From Lineus longissimus (lineage: Eukaryota > Nemertea > Pilidiophora > Heteronemertea > Lineidae): a stretch of 64,000 nucleotides of DNA. A program made the position numbers and the translations under genes. The notes beneath the pieces were generated by a model, which saw nothing but the letters and a program-made list of their open reading frames with translations, was not told the DNA's origin and made no database searches. The stretch lies in NCBI RefSeq assembly GCF_910592395.1, contig NC_088311.1, positions 18,044,501-18,108,500 of the forward strand, written 5' to 3'. Shown one piece after another: positions 44,401 to 55,099 of the stretch; the stretch's first letter is position 1; each line of letters opens with the position of its first letter.

Positions 44401-47400
44401 CCTAATGCACACTACATGAACGTTATTGACATCCTCGAATACCAGAGTCAGTCGTTTGCTCCACCCCTTGCTCACGTTACTGACCCTGGAGTAACTGATG
44501 GATAATTTCGGGATGAGGCTGACAAATTCACTCTGCCCAATCAAAACGGCTCTCACATTGAAAACAAACGCGCTCTCAATCTCGAATTCATGGGCCGCGA
44601 ACTTGTTGTTACACGATCTTTTAAGAAGCATCCATCTAACCCCCCTCCCGCAATCGGTGAAAAACGTCGATAAATACCACAAAACAACAAAATATATAGT
44701 GCTTATCAAAGCAAGGAATGGATTGAATCTATATCATAATACTATAAGGCGGCTCGATAAAGTGCCATTTGGGGGTAGTGTTTCGTCTCGAAATTTTGCA
44801 CGTTTGCAGGTGATATGCTTTCCTGATGCAACGTTATGTTTATTTTCGGAAATTTACTTCAGCGGAGCAGTAATGAGAGATTTTTTATCGGACTCTGTCA
44901 ACTCTCCTTACCACTCACAGAAGCCAAGTCATTGCTGTTTAGTTATGCAGAGGCTTAATCAAATACCTGCACTCCCTGTGGGATGGCTAACATTACCTGT
45001 TGAACAGCTGGCTGAAGGGGGATGATTGGAACAGCCTGTACCTGTTGACCTGCTGAACCAAGGTTAATGTTATTTTCAATCCACGATTGCAGGTCACCTG
45101 ATCTTCGAGATTTCGCGGGGAAAGAAATTGTAAACAAACGCATGTGTGCAGTTCAAATGTAAACAAAAATGTATTTTTGGTACTTTTGGTTGCTGGACTT
45201 GGGTCTTCCCGCAGTAAGGAACTGGGGTCAAATTGGTGGTCTATTGTTTATGGGTGCTGTGTAGCCAGTGCTAGCCCTTGATTATGAAGGGATTTTCAAA
45301 TGAAGGTTACCATGGTCTGTTTATGTGCTCACGACAGCTTTCAATACTTGATGTATCTGAAGAGGCACTCTGAACTTGGCATGGCCTTATCAAGGAGCTG
45401 CTCTCGGTGCTGAACTTCTAGTTTGCCTGTCGACTAAGTGCCTTGCCCGAGATCATGCTACATGTAGGAGGAGCACGCATTTTAAAGTTATTGTACATGT
45501 AGTGATAGTGCAATTGGTCCGAGCCCTTTGGAGGCCGACAAGTGAAGGCCTATCTGGATTCTCCTTCTCCGTATAAAAAGGGGCATATTGCTGACTAAGG
45601 AACGAGGCATATTGACATTGCCTCATCATCTCTATCGGACCAATTGACATACATGTACTTTTTATGCACGCATACAGCACGCCACAGCTAGGTTCGAGTC
45701 TGTGGACAAATGGTTTGTTTAATTTGTCTCTTCGCTATTGCTCCTTTGATATTGCATTAGATATTCATTGCAATACAATCTATTCAAGGTATAGCCCATT
45801 TGAACCTGCCTGCGCCACGGGTACAATGCTAGTATACCTTATTGAGTAACGAGTAACGAGAAAGCAGTTTGTTTTTATTTGAAATATGGTACACATTTAT
45901 CATCGAACAGCGTGGGTGTTGTGGTATTAGAGAGCAGCCAGCAATCCCACTTCAAGCGTGAGTGTAGGTTTATTGAGGGCATAAACTCGGTTAATCAGTG
46001 CCGAGTGTTTCACTGCAGTTCAGGATGCACTATTGAACACCAAAGCTTATTCCTAGCCGAAGATCCTGCGTTGACCAAATTCTGTACGGATAACGCTAAT
46101 AAAATCGTTTAGAATTAGGCCCCCGGCAGCGGCCAATCAGCTCCACCCGTGGGGCCTAATATTATCAGGCTAATGAAGACCCCAGCGCTGTAATGTATTT
46201 ACTATGTCATTATTGTAACGCCCGTGCGTGGACCGGTGCTTTTAGGACACGCAAAATATGTAGCTGTTCGGAGGATGGCGAGACTATCCCTGCGCAGCGT
46301 TCCCTTTTTCTAGGGATGTGCATCGAAACCTGACAACTAACAATACATGCTTTTCTTACTTGATGACCTCAAGCGAAGTTACAGCGCTGTGATTGGCGGA
46401 TTGATGTACACAATGAAACCAAACTACTAGACCAATACTTTTTCCTCAAAAGGGACGAAGTGCAAGGTGCCTATTGCGAAAATGATTGGTTGACGAAACA
46501 ATGGCCTGATTGGTTGGCTCGATGAACAACGTTTCTAATGGGCTACAAACCTACCTGTAAAAAGAAACTCGTCCCCGCCAGTGGCCAATAATCTGTGCCA
46601 CCCGTGGGGCCTAATAGTGTAAGGTTTTTTGAAAAACGCCCGTGCGTGGTTCAGTGTTTTGAGGATACGCATGTAGCTGTTTGGATGGCCAGACTATTCC
46701 AGCGCAGCGTTTTTACTGGGGATGACATAACGTTCACCAGGTGCATGCCCTATGTTATTTTCGAATCGGCCAATCACTGTGCATAGGGTGACCTGTGATG
46801 CCAGTCGATACGAGGAAATAATTAATGCGATAGAGTTGTTTACTCTCGGCCTTACGACTGAAACGGCACCATTCGAGGTCAATCCCCGTCCTTCTAGTAG
46901 CAGGACGGGCCGCGCCAAGACCGGTCTAACCTGATACCTACATGTATGTGCAAAGATAAGGGAATTAAAAACAGGATGTTTTAGAAAAAAAGTCATCTTG
47001 AGGACAAATCGTTAATTGGTGAATTTATTTGACCTGATTTTGAATGACATACTAATGTAACAATATTTTAATCGTAGTGTTGTCAGGAAATTGCTTATTC
47101 GTTTTTCTTGGCATCTTTATTTCTATTACCAGCTATTTTTGAGCAGTTATCATAGAATAAGAAGTTGATAATTCTTCTGTTTGAGGGTTGTAAATGCGAA
47201 ATAAGCTTCCTTTGATAAATCTTAGCAGTTTCGAGTTCCCCTCAGGTGGTTGATAATATGAGCTGGGCATCTGCGTAACATTGCATAACGTTGCATAACA
47301 TTAATTACTGACTCCAGTCTATGAACTGCATAAGACAATTGTAAGAATTAATCACCAATTTAGTTATTTTCGCTACGTTCAGCTAAAGATTTTGTGCCAC

Positions 47401-50400
47401 GCCTGGATCTCTTGCAACGAATGTTCATGTACATGTATACGTGTGCATGTTCATGTGCATGAAACTGAGAAAGACTTTGACTAAAAAGAATCTTAGCTGG
47501 CTTTTCGACCACTGAAGGAAATTTTCTCATGAATTGACTATTTCTTGAGTATTTGATTATTTCTTGTGTCAAATTGTAGATTCTTTCTTTCCGTCCTGCG
47601 ATTTACTAACGATGTTATCCTTTGCTCTAATGAAATACATGTTGCTTTTTCCAGAAATTACCTGCGACCAACCGTCACGACTGTTAAATGGAACCTTTTC
47701 TGTCCCCGCACTATCAACCGTCGGTTCTGCCGTGAGTTACAAGTGCGACAAAGGCTTCGTTCTCGAAGGGAAAGAGAATTCAACCTGTGTCGAGAACGGT
47801 CCTGGTAATGTAAAAGGGAAATGGGCAGACTCAACTCCCGTCTGTAGAGGTAAGACAAACTCAAAGGGAAAAGAAACCTGCATTCCTTGACTAATAGAGT
47901 CTTATTCAGCGTGTGCTACGAGTCAGTTCCGCCAGCAATATCCGTCTCTGCTAAATGGGCAAGTTAGTGCCCCCAAGGCCGCTGTTCTATGTTCATTATA
48001 GGGGGGTTATCAGTTGGTAAAAGAAAATCGTTTTGCACAAGGATGGTCCTACCACGAAGACTGCAATTCTAGGATCAGCAGTCACTTATCAGGCCGTCAG
48101 AGGGCTTCGTTTTGGAGGTAAGAGCTGGCCAAGGACGGTCATGGTAATGTGAAAGAGACATTGGCACACCCGACGTCTCTGTGTATAGGCCGTTGGGACA
48201 AGGAACTCTCTTTGCCTTGTTAGAAAAAATTTTCATATGCAAAGCGCGTGCTGTCTTTTAATCAGAACTGTACACGACTCAAATGGAATTAACCTTGTTA
48301 GATGTTTTGTCTTTTCTTCTTTCCAGCAATAACCTGCGACACGCCATCCCTGACAAATGGACAAGTGTCTGTTTCGAAAACTCCACATCTAGGTTCAGCA
48401 GTTAGCTACCGGTGTAACACAGGTTACGTTCTCTTTATTTGATACATGACTCAAATCATCTTCACCTGGCTAGCAATGGATTTTTGTGTTCTTTTCCAGC
48501 AATAACCTGCGACCCACCGTCCCTGACAAATGGACAAGTGTCTTTCCCGAAGCCTGCACTTCTAGGTTCAGCAGTCAGCTACCTGTGTGACACAGGCTAC
48601 GTGCTCGAAGGAAAAGGGAATTCCTCATGCATCCAAAACGGATCTCATGATGTTAAGGGGAAATGGGCTGACCTGACACCCGTGTGCATAGGTAAGACAA
48701 TTTCATACAAAGAGAAGGTCATTTTATGTTTTTCTTCTAATAAGAAATCTGTTTGATATTTTACAGATTGAATCATCTTACTACAACCCGTTATTGAAAT
48801 AATACTCACAGTGGTAACAACTTCAGGTGGATATTTCATATTTTGTCAATATTGGATGACATGATTGAATCATAGCAAATCGAAATGAAAAAGCCTTTAA
48901 TAGTGGTTCTTAAAAATCTCAAAAATCATTTATTGCAGGTTTTCATTTTACTGGAAAACCGCTCTTAGGACCCTTCGTGCCCTAGGTGGCACATGGGGCG
49001 TTCCCCAGGGTCCTCCACTCAAGTCTGTTGGCTGCTCGCTGTCTGGCTGCCTCCCACGTTAGGCCCTTCTCTTGAAGTTCCTTTGCCATGGAACGCCGCC
49101 AGGTCTCTCTTGGTCTGCCTCTATTTCGTCTCCCCTGTGGTGTCCATGTGAGTGCTCTCCTTGGCAATGCGTTTGCAGGCATTCGGAGCACATGGCCCAA
49201 CCATTGCCATCTTCGTTTCTTCACCAATTCTGATATGGGCTTCAGGTTAGCGTCTCTCAGTAGGTCTTCGTTACTGATTGTCCTTGGCCAGTAGATGCCT
49301 CGGATTCTCCTCAGACACTTCGTTTGGAAAGTGTCCAGTTTCTTGTTGATCTTCTTGGTCATCTTCCATGATTCGCATGCATAGAGCAGTACACTCAGTA
49401 CATTGCTTTTGTAGATCATGTACTTGGTAATCCGGCTGAGCTTCTTTGCCTTCCAAATTGTCCACAACATCCCAAACGCTTGGCGGGCCTTGGTGATGCG
49501 TGCATCGACGTCGGCTTCGCTATCTCCATTCGAGGCCATCTTGCTTCAGGGTGCATATTGGTGTTGGCCATTAAACCATTAAAGGTTTTCAAAAGCTCTT
49601 GCAAATAGACCTTCCCATACACTGGCAACATGTCGGCACCCTTCGCACAGCCGAGCACTGCTCGCCTGTTCTGTCTGAAGTCCTTTTACCACACATTTTC
49701 AGCTTCAATACCTTGTTTCCAGCGGGAGATGCGTTTGTCGCACGATTTCAACAGAAAGGGGCCTCTCAGTCTCAAATCAAACTCCTATTTTCTTGGGTGA
49801 TTTGCGTTTTCACACGATTTCCATCGACACGCCATTCCTTGTACGACTATATAGAAATCTATTTTCGGCCATGGTGTCCTCTCAGTTTTTCAAGAACCGG
49901 ATTTTAGTCAGTCTATCACCTAATTATGTTTCATGCATCGTCAAGAGGCCCTATTTGATGCTAATACGACCCGGCAAATTTAACTCATCGAACTCAAAAA
50001 TAGTTTTGGTGTCAGGGTGTCTTGCGTCTGGGCTGCATCTCACACTCATGTCACAGAAGATAAACAGGGTGGTCCAAAAAAGTGTGAAATTTAATTTGCC
50101 ATAAAGTCTACCAATAAATATTGTATTTCTGCCAGTGGTTGGATAGTGTTTATAGACGATCATATTAACAGTGAAAAATATTCTCGTCAACTCCAATTAC
50201 CTCGTTTTTTTATAATTATTTAAATGTTCGATTTTCAGAATCTTCATTTTCCCACACTTTTTGACGTTCTCATATTCAGTGTCGATGCACATCACGATTT
50301 GAATGGGCATGTAAATAAGACAAAAACAATGAGGTTTATGGTATCAGCAAAGTCTCATGGGCATGTGCAAGCACCCCTGAGTGATAACATATGAAGTGTG

Positions 50401-50994
50401 CAATTGGATAGAGAAAAATATCTGGTTCATTATTGCATCGCCGGAACATGCGAGAAAAGTTGGAGGAAATGGACATTCTAAAAATCAAACACGTTACGAA
50501 GAAACATGTCTTTTAAACATGTGAGGAAAAAGGTGGACTTAAAAATGCTTCATCGTCATAATGTATAACATCAGTGCCTCCCCCGGCAGAAAAGTCCTAG
50601 CAGACTGACAATATTTGTAGAAACATTACGGCAAATTATAATTACACACTTTTTTTTGGACAACCCTACAAGACCAAAAATCGGAACAAGTGACCATGGA
50701 GTAATAGGCGTATACAGTTTGTAGTAATTGATGGTATTTGAAACAAAGCAGGCCCTTAGCCGGACTTCTTTTTACATTCTGAAATCGTGTCATTTTGAAC
50801 TCTGTTTTCAGATATAGTTTGCACGAAACAGCTTCCTCTCGAAAACGGTGAGGTCTCTGTATCGAAATTGACCATCAATGGTACGGCGAAGTACTCGTGC
50901 AAAAAAGGTTATGCTCTAAAAGGAGCATCGAGTGCCACGTGCGAAATAAGCGGCGAAAAGGGGAAATGGTCAGTTGATAGACCCCAATGTCAAG
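38343..50994 (+). CDS. Secreted Gla-like / sushi (CCP) multidomain protein, 3' end not found
   Basis: Seven intact exons share compatible phases: 38343-38403 (signal peptide), 39785-39990, 40529-40652, 42770-42952, 47655-47849, 48500-48691 and 50812-50994. The first three junctions are phase 1, 0 and 1; every later one is phase 1. Residues 1-20 form a signal peptide. Residues 21-130 resemble a vitamin-K-dependent propeptide, Gla domain and aromatic stack (see the exon entries). Four sushi domains follow, each with C..PL.NG, YSCKKGY-like and GKW.....C landmarks. No transmembrane segment, protease domain or terminal exon was found before 64000, so the gene is probably incomplete here, or ends in exons I do not recognise. 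Family function is inferred only: secreted or cell-surface calcium- and protein-binding, such as complement- or coagulation-like recognition. Confidence 0.7.
38529..38745. repeat. 60-bp perfect tandem pair within an inverted-repeat element
   Basis: The unit starting CTCCGCGCTATAGGGAGTTT is repeated exactly at 38589. To its right the sequence turns back (GATCGCGTTGGCGTTTTGGG, then TTTGCGAGAACTATCTAG at about 38720-38737), which is an imperfect inverse of the unit. It is probably a small fold-back element whose left arm has doubled. It lies in intron 1 of the Gla-like/sushi gene and creates a false Arg/Ala-rich frame. Confidence 0.75.
38750..39784. other. Intron 1 remainder, nothing recognised
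   Basis: AT-rich; ends in a TTTTTCATAG acceptor at 39784. Confidence 0.5.
39785..39990 (+). CDS. Exon 2: propeptide-like region and Gla-like domain
   Basis: Residues 21-89. VHLEDKEAKSFL (30-41) places H31, A37 and L41 with the 6- and 4-residue spacing of the Phe(-16), Ala(-10), Leu(-6) carboxylase-recognition residues of vertebrate propeptides; Phe is replaced by His. A furin-like RYRR follows (47-50). Then comes a Glu-containing block with LNEECREGCKYTE (65-77), resembling the Gla core 'L.rEC.EE.C.yeE' but one residue shorter between the two cysteines. Seven Glu follow the RYRR site, fewer than the 9-13 of typical Gla domains. The exon ends in phase 0. It may be a diverged Gla domain or a convergent Cys/Glu-rich segment. 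Confidence 0.55.
40529..40652 (+). CDS. Exon 3: aromatic-stack-like segment and Cys-rich linker
   Basis: Starts in phase 0 with LDFMKAFNC, comparable to the 'FW..Y...C' hydrophobic stack that follows Gla domains and is encoded there by its own small exon. It continues CPYGQACV and ends DCS plus one base (phase 1). The cysteines (residues 98, 106, 112, 129) could form local disulfides. It is too short for an EGF domain. Confidence 0.6.
41688..41917 (+). mobile_element. LINE 3' tail inserted only in duplication copy 1
   Basis: The frame DLGVFKKALKTYLF-K-stop, a LINE ORF2 C-terminal signature, precedes AAGGCACCTAAAAATATG and an (AAT)n tail. The matching point in copy 2 (about 50133-50145, CTGCCAGTGGTTGGATAGTG) lacks it, so it is an insertion of about 230 bp made after the duplication. 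Confidence 0.75.
42369..42539 (+). mobile_element. 171-bp miniature element flanked by CCGG, copy B
   Basis: CCGG (42365-42368), TGTAACATCTGTGG..., ...AAACATTTCA, CCGG (42540-42543). The corresponding site in copy 2 (about 50580-50590) reads CCTCCCCCGGCAGAAAAG with a single CCGG. This directly shows a 4-bp CCGG target duplication. It is the reverse of the element at 37043-37214. Confidence 0.88.
42770..42952 (+). CDS. Exon 4: sushi (CCP) domain 1
   Basis: A 61-codon phase 1-1 exon with one complete CCP: VCTIQRPLENGEVSV, YSCKKGYALKG, ATCEISG and GKWSADRPQC give the four cysteines and the invariant Trp. It lies in copy 1 of the segmental duplication; its paralogue is 50812-50994. Confidence 0.88.
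43510..43687. mobile_element. 178-bp TA-target miniature element (CAGTRGAACCTCT family), copy 1 only
   Basis: TA, CAGTGGAACCTCTGTTAG..., ...AATAGAGAGGTTCTGCTG, TA. Copy 2 has a clean single-TA empty site (TTTGTCTATATAAAAC, about 51537-51551). TA duplication and CAG-starting inverted repeats suggest the Tc1/mariner-pogo group. Relatives are at 3292-3373 and 22193-22370. Confidence 0.88.
44955..45143 (-). other. Open frame conserved in both duplication copies
   Basis: A minus-strand 62-codon frame (SWIENNINLGSAGQQVQA, then VPIIPLQPAVQQVMLAIPQ) is kept open in the other copy at 55100-55288 with only two or three residue changes. Such conservation is expected from recent duplication alone, so it is recorded as a possible unrecognised exon, not a gene. 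Confidence 0.2.
45985..47654. repeat. Intron with a diverged direct repeat (~46121-46330 and ~46573-46735)
   Basis: Both blocks share CACCCGTGGGGCCTAATA, ACGCCCGTGCGTGG, ATGTAGCTGTT, GGATGGC, GACTAT and GCGCAGCG in the same order, with heavy divergence. The rest has no recognised feature. Confidence 0.65.
47655..47849 (+). CDS. Exon 5: sushi (CCP) domain 2
   Basis: A 65-codon phase 1-1 exon: ITCDQPSRLLNGTFSV, VSYKCDKGFVLEGKENSTC and VKGKWADSTPVC. Acceptor TTTTTCCAG and donor GTAAGA are good. It is more similar to the later exon 48500-48691 than to exon 4. Confidence 0.88.
47940..48195 (+). pseudogene. Wrecked sushi exon
   Basis: LLNGQVSAPKAAV and, after a disrupted stretch, TAILGSAVTYQ and a VMVM/KRHWHT remnant trace a CCP. 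The opening Cys segment is deleted, about 70 bp of foreign sequence interrupts it, and stops and frameshifts follow. It still lies in order between intact sushi exons. Confidence 0.75.
48327..48428 (+). pseudogene. Truncated sushi exon
   Basis: A good acceptor (TTTCCAG) opens AITCDTPSLTNGQVSV...GSAVSYRCNTGYVL, nearly identical to the start of the next exon. After that it runs into unrelated sequence and a stop with no donor. The second half of the CCP is missing, so it must be skipped or it breaks the product. Confidence 0.75.
48500..48691 (+). CDS. Exon 6: sushi (CCP) domain 3
   Basis: A 64-codon phase 1-1 exon: AITCDPPSLTNGQVSF, GSAVSYLCDTGYVLEGKG, SSCIQNG and VKGKWADLTPVC, with acceptor TTTTCCAG and donor GTAAGA. 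Duplication copy 2 begins 62 bp downstream. Confidence 0.88.
48964..49545 (-). mobile_element. 5'-truncated LINE with intact C-terminal ORF2 frame
   Basis: A minus-strand frame (49539-48982, 185 codons) reads ITKARQAFGMLWTIWKAKKL, LLYACESWKMTKK, TKCLRRIRGI, WQWLGHVLRM and RGRPRETWRRSM, which is the typical post-RT C-terminal region of endonuclease/reverse-transcriptase LINEs. Copy 1 of the duplication is empty at this point (GGAAAACCGCTACAGGGTGC, 41041). The insertion therefore postdates the duplication, and GCT on both sides may be part of a short target duplication. A shorter relative is at 29907-30085. Confidence 0.88.
50812..50994 (+). CDS. Exon 7: sushi (CCP) domain duplicated from exon 4
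   Basis: A 61-codon phase 1-1 exon, same borders as 42770-42952, differing by about ten bases and six residues (for example I to K, R to L and A to V). All cysteines, the Trp and the splice sites are kept, so it can be spliced in frame. Confidence 0.87.
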
Positions 50995-52821
50995 GTAGGT
51001 AAAGCTGCCAATAAAATAGAGAGACTAGAGAGGTTCCGATTTGGATCGCAGAACAAGAACGAGAACAAGGTGATGTTTTCTCTAGTAGACGACATCAAAT
51101 TGTTTCTAGACATAGGCCGGCCTACCCGACATTAAAGGAACGCTCTTTCATTGTATGTCGGTGAAGAGGCAACGCGACATCCGTCGTCAATGCGGCATCG
51201 TTCTTGTTCTCATTCTCGGGTCAAAATCTGAACCTCTCTATTTAAACCAAAGGCCAACGTGAAACGAAATCTACATCTTTCCCCTCATAAAGGTTATCAG
51301 CTCCACATACACACATAGATAATGATTTTGAGCCATTTAAGAAAATTTGCACACCGTTCATCACCTGATGACATGTAAAATAACCGACTTGTTTAAGCAA
51401 GTGTCTTGGCCGCGTATTGAGCAAACCATGATCTGTAGACATGAGATAACAGCCTTTTTTCAAATAACCCTATGTGATAGGAAAACTTATCTAATGATAC
51501 AGTGTTCCGGGGAGAATCCGAGGTAATTGAAGGTTATTTGTCTATATAAAACAATGCCTCCCGTCACATTACAAGAAGGAAGGAGGATACTTTTTAAAAC
51601 AATTATTTTACGACCGCTACATCGATGTAAAAGTTTGAAATGTCCTAGAGTAGAATGTCCACGGAACAGAGGATTCTATTATGCACTTTATTCTCTGAGA
51701 CATTGTTTCCACAGAACTACATGTATATACCATTATCTGAATATAGGACCGGACACTTTTTTCCAATTGAACACTTCCGACTACTACACCGGCCCTAAAC
51801 GCAACGACATAGAATAACATAATTCCTGGTTTACGTTTGTCGCTTGCGCCCAGGATCTTAACCTCTCTATTAACATGACTGAGCCTAATATTTAGTAAGT
51901 ATAATATCGTTGTGTGTTGATGTTTTTTTCATTTCCGGTGTCTGTGAAATACGTGTCAATTTTCACACTTTCTTTTCACAGGTGTAATCTTTGCCAAAGC
52001 AAATGTCGTAAATCTAATTAGGTGGAACAATTAAGGTCAACAAAATCTCGTCCAAATAAACGAATCTCGAGTACTTTGTCAATGAACTATCATCTTGTAG
52101 ACTGTTTTGATTTATTGTCTAGATTAATGTCTAGATCACTTCATATCTTCAGCCGTGGTCCGTCAGCGACCCAACTTGGCGAATTGACAGGTGTCCGCCC
52201 AAAATCCAACACTCCCCGATCCTGTCGTGAGATACCTATATGTAGGCCTGAGGTAGGCCTAATGCACACTACATGTACGTTATTGACATCCTAGAATACC
52301 AGAGTCAGTCGTTTGCTCCACCCCTTGCTCACGTTACTGACCCTGGAGTATTAACTGATGGATAATTTCGGGATGAGGCGGACAAATCCACTCTGCCCAA
52401 TCAAAACGGCTCTCACATCGTTCCTTGAAAACAAACGCGCTCTCAATCTCGAATGCATGGGCCGCGAACTTGTTGTTACACGATCTTTTAAGAAGCATCT
52501 ATCTAACCCCCATCCCGCAATCGGTGAAAAACATCGATAAATACCACAAAACAACAAAATATATAGTGCTTATCAAAGCAAGGAATGGATTGAATCTATA
52601 TCATAATACTATAAGGCGGCTCGATAAAGTGCCATTTGGGGATAGTGTTTCGTCTCGAAATTTTGCACGTTTGCAGGTGATATGTTATCCTGATGCAACG
52701 TTATGTTTATTTTCGGAAATTTACTTCAGCGGAGCAGTAATGAGGGATTTTTAATCGGACACTGTCAACTCTCCTTACCACTCACAGAAGCCAAGTCATT
52801 GCTGTTTGGTTATGCAGAGGC
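50995..52821. other. Copy-2 intronic/flanking sequence, no further exon recognised
   Basis: Parallel to 42953-44954. Several short frames are shared with copy 1 simply because of the duplication. No sushi, transmembrane or terminal exon was identified here or further right. Confidence 0.55.
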
Positions 52822-52825
52822 TTAA

Positions 52826-55099
52826 AGAGGTTGAATAGCGCCTCCAGAAGCAAGCAACAGCGCCACCCGTAGCAGAAATAAGAACTGCTTAGTGACGTCA
52901 TGGCTTCCATATACGGCATCTCATTTGCATATTTTTACAACGTTATTTACTACGAGTTATAAATACTAGCATATACCCATGGAGCGGGCAAAGTTGAAAT
53001 GTAATATACATTAGTTAAATGGGCACGATGATTGAGCTACATTAAATTTCTAACGTTACTGAAGTTTTATTAAAGGTTAAACACGAAATTAACTGCATTT
53101 AGGGACTTATTGCTGCTATCTACATGCAACCCCCAATAGATTGATTGGCGTACGCTATTTTGCACAATGCATTGAGACCAGTGACATCAGGTCCTGTTCC
53201 AAATAAGGCCCTCACATATTAGGCATATCACCTACCCACTCCCGTACCCAATGCCACTGTCGGACCAAAGCCAGGCGCATGGAGAGATGCAGAACGCAAT
53301 TCAAACTGCATCAGTCAGTAAAGAATAAATCAAAGAGCAAACGCTGGCCACTGTACATATTTTGTCCATCCTGGCATAACTGTTTATTGATACCCTGACT
53401 GCATGTTCCGGTAGGCCACTCTGCAGAATTTGCCTTATCACTCAGGTCAGTGTTTCTCGAATAGAACTAAAATAGAACAGGCTAATCATTAATCTCCCAG
53501 CTAATGCCCTGCACCATGGACCAGGTTGTATAGCACTACATACGTGCTGGAAGCTAATACTGATGTGGCAGGGAGAATACGCGTGAAGTTTGTGTATGCT
53601 TTTGAGAATGAGCGGAGCTCTCCAGTCGACGTGCTCTCTGAAAAGTTGTTATTTATTCTAAAACCACGAAGATATTCGACGTATGACACCCTCAGTGACA
53701 CTCTTACTTATGATCCACACCTACGAAACCAAAAGTTGCAAGAATTCGACGCATTTTCGAGGCCCAATTTTGAAACAAAAATCGCCTCCTATTTAGCGGC
53801 CACAACGCGCATTATAGTATAGACTAGCATATACCCATGGAGCGGGCAAAGTTGAAATGTAATATACATTAGTTAAATGGGCACGATGATTGAACTACAT
53901 TAAATTTCTAACGTTACTGAAGTTTTATTAAAGGTTAAACACGAAATGAACTGCATTAAGGGACTTACTGCTGCTATCAACATGCAACCCCCAATAGATT
54001 GATTGGAGTACGCTATTTCGCACAATGCATTGAGATCAGTGACAGCAGGTCCTGTTCCAAATAAAGGACTCACATATTAGGCATATCACCTACCCACTCC
54101 CGTACCCAATGCCACTGTCGGACCAAAGCCAGGTGCATGGAGAGATGCAGAACGCAATTCAAACTGACAACATCAATCATTAAAGAATAAATCAAAGAGC
54201 AAGCGCTGGCCACTGTACATATTTTGTCCATCCTGGCATAACTGTTTATTGATACCCTGACTGCATGTTCCGGTAGGCCACTCTGCAGAATTTGCCTTAT
54301 CACTCAGGTCAGTGTTTCTCGAATAGAACTAAAATAGAACAGGCTAATCATTAATCTCCCTGCTAATACCCTGCACCATGGACCAGGTCGTATAGCACTA
54401 CATACGTGCTGGAAGCTGATACTGATGTGGCAGGGAGAATATGCGTGAAGTTTGTGTATGCTTTTGAGAATGAGCGGAGCTCTCCAGTCGACGTGCTCTC
54501 TGAAAAGTTGTTATTTATTCTAAAACCACCAAGATATTCGACGTATGACACCCTCAGTGACACTCTTACTTATGATCCAGACCTACGAAGCCAAAGGTTG
54601 CAAGAATTCGACGCATTTTCGAGGCCCAATTTTGAAACAAAAATCGCCTCCTATTTAGCGGCCACAACGCGCATTATAGTATAGATGCCAGTAGCACGTG
54701 GATCATGCCGGGCGGCGCTGTCAGGTGTTTCCACTATGGGTTACATAATCGGCTACAAAGAGGCCAGTGTCCTAGTAAATGAAGTTAGCAATGATAGCGA
54801 AAGCATGTTAGTGTATGTTACGCAGTCAATAGCGATAGTAGTGAGTTGGAGAGAGGAGAAAATGGAAAATCCGCGAGCGAATCGACGAGACGAGGCATTT
54901 TTCAAGCATCCGAATGGTACCTTACAGATCCGCAAGGGGCGCGTTACCGAAAATGTTGCAAAAATCAATTGAATCTATTGAACCTTACAAGTGATTTGGG
55001 GGCCTTGAAACTCCTTATATTTATCAATGAAACCTTATTCCCGCCTAAGGTTTTGACCGGGCCGTGCAAAACTCCCCTTTTTTTCCCGGGCATTTCCAT
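52826..55099 (+). mobile_element. TTAA-flanked element, copy B (2274 bp), with nested insertion
   Basis: TTAA (52822-52825), AGAGGTTGAATAGCGCCTCC..., ...GGGCATTTCCA, TTAA (55100-55103). The empty site is preserved at 44955-44958 as GAGGCTTAATCAAAT. Compared with the 774-bp copy at 24159-24932 it lacks about 144 bp after GAGAAAATGGAAAA and about 80 bp nearer its end, and it contains the doubled 859-bp block. Insertion into TTAA suggests piggyBac-type transposition in trans; no transposase is encoded. Confidence 0.88.
52966..54685 (+). repeat. 859-bp block in two tandem copies, nested in the TTAA element
   Basis: The units start CTAGCATATACCCATGGAGC at 52966 and 53825 and end GCGCATTATAGTATAGA. 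The older TTAA element at about 24300 reads straight through (ATAAATATGCCAGTAG), so the pair is an insertion. Each unit ends with an open frame (53526-53822, 54406-54684) reading GRI.VKFVYAFENERSSP-like sequence, but the two frames differ only by replacement changes, not silent ones. There is no similarity to a known protein. Confidence 0.8.

Larger units (their letters stand above)
40843..45984 (+). repeat. Segmental duplication, copy 1 (5.1 kb)
   Basis: Begins TGATATTTTACAGATTG and ends TTATTGAGGGCATAA. It is colinear with 48754-56127 and contains one sushi exon (42770-42952). Unique insertions in this copy are 41688-41917, 42369-42539 and 43510-43687. With insertions removed from both copies, the unit is about 4.5 kb. 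Identity in the sushi exon is about 94-95 per cent by eye. Confidence 0.92.
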
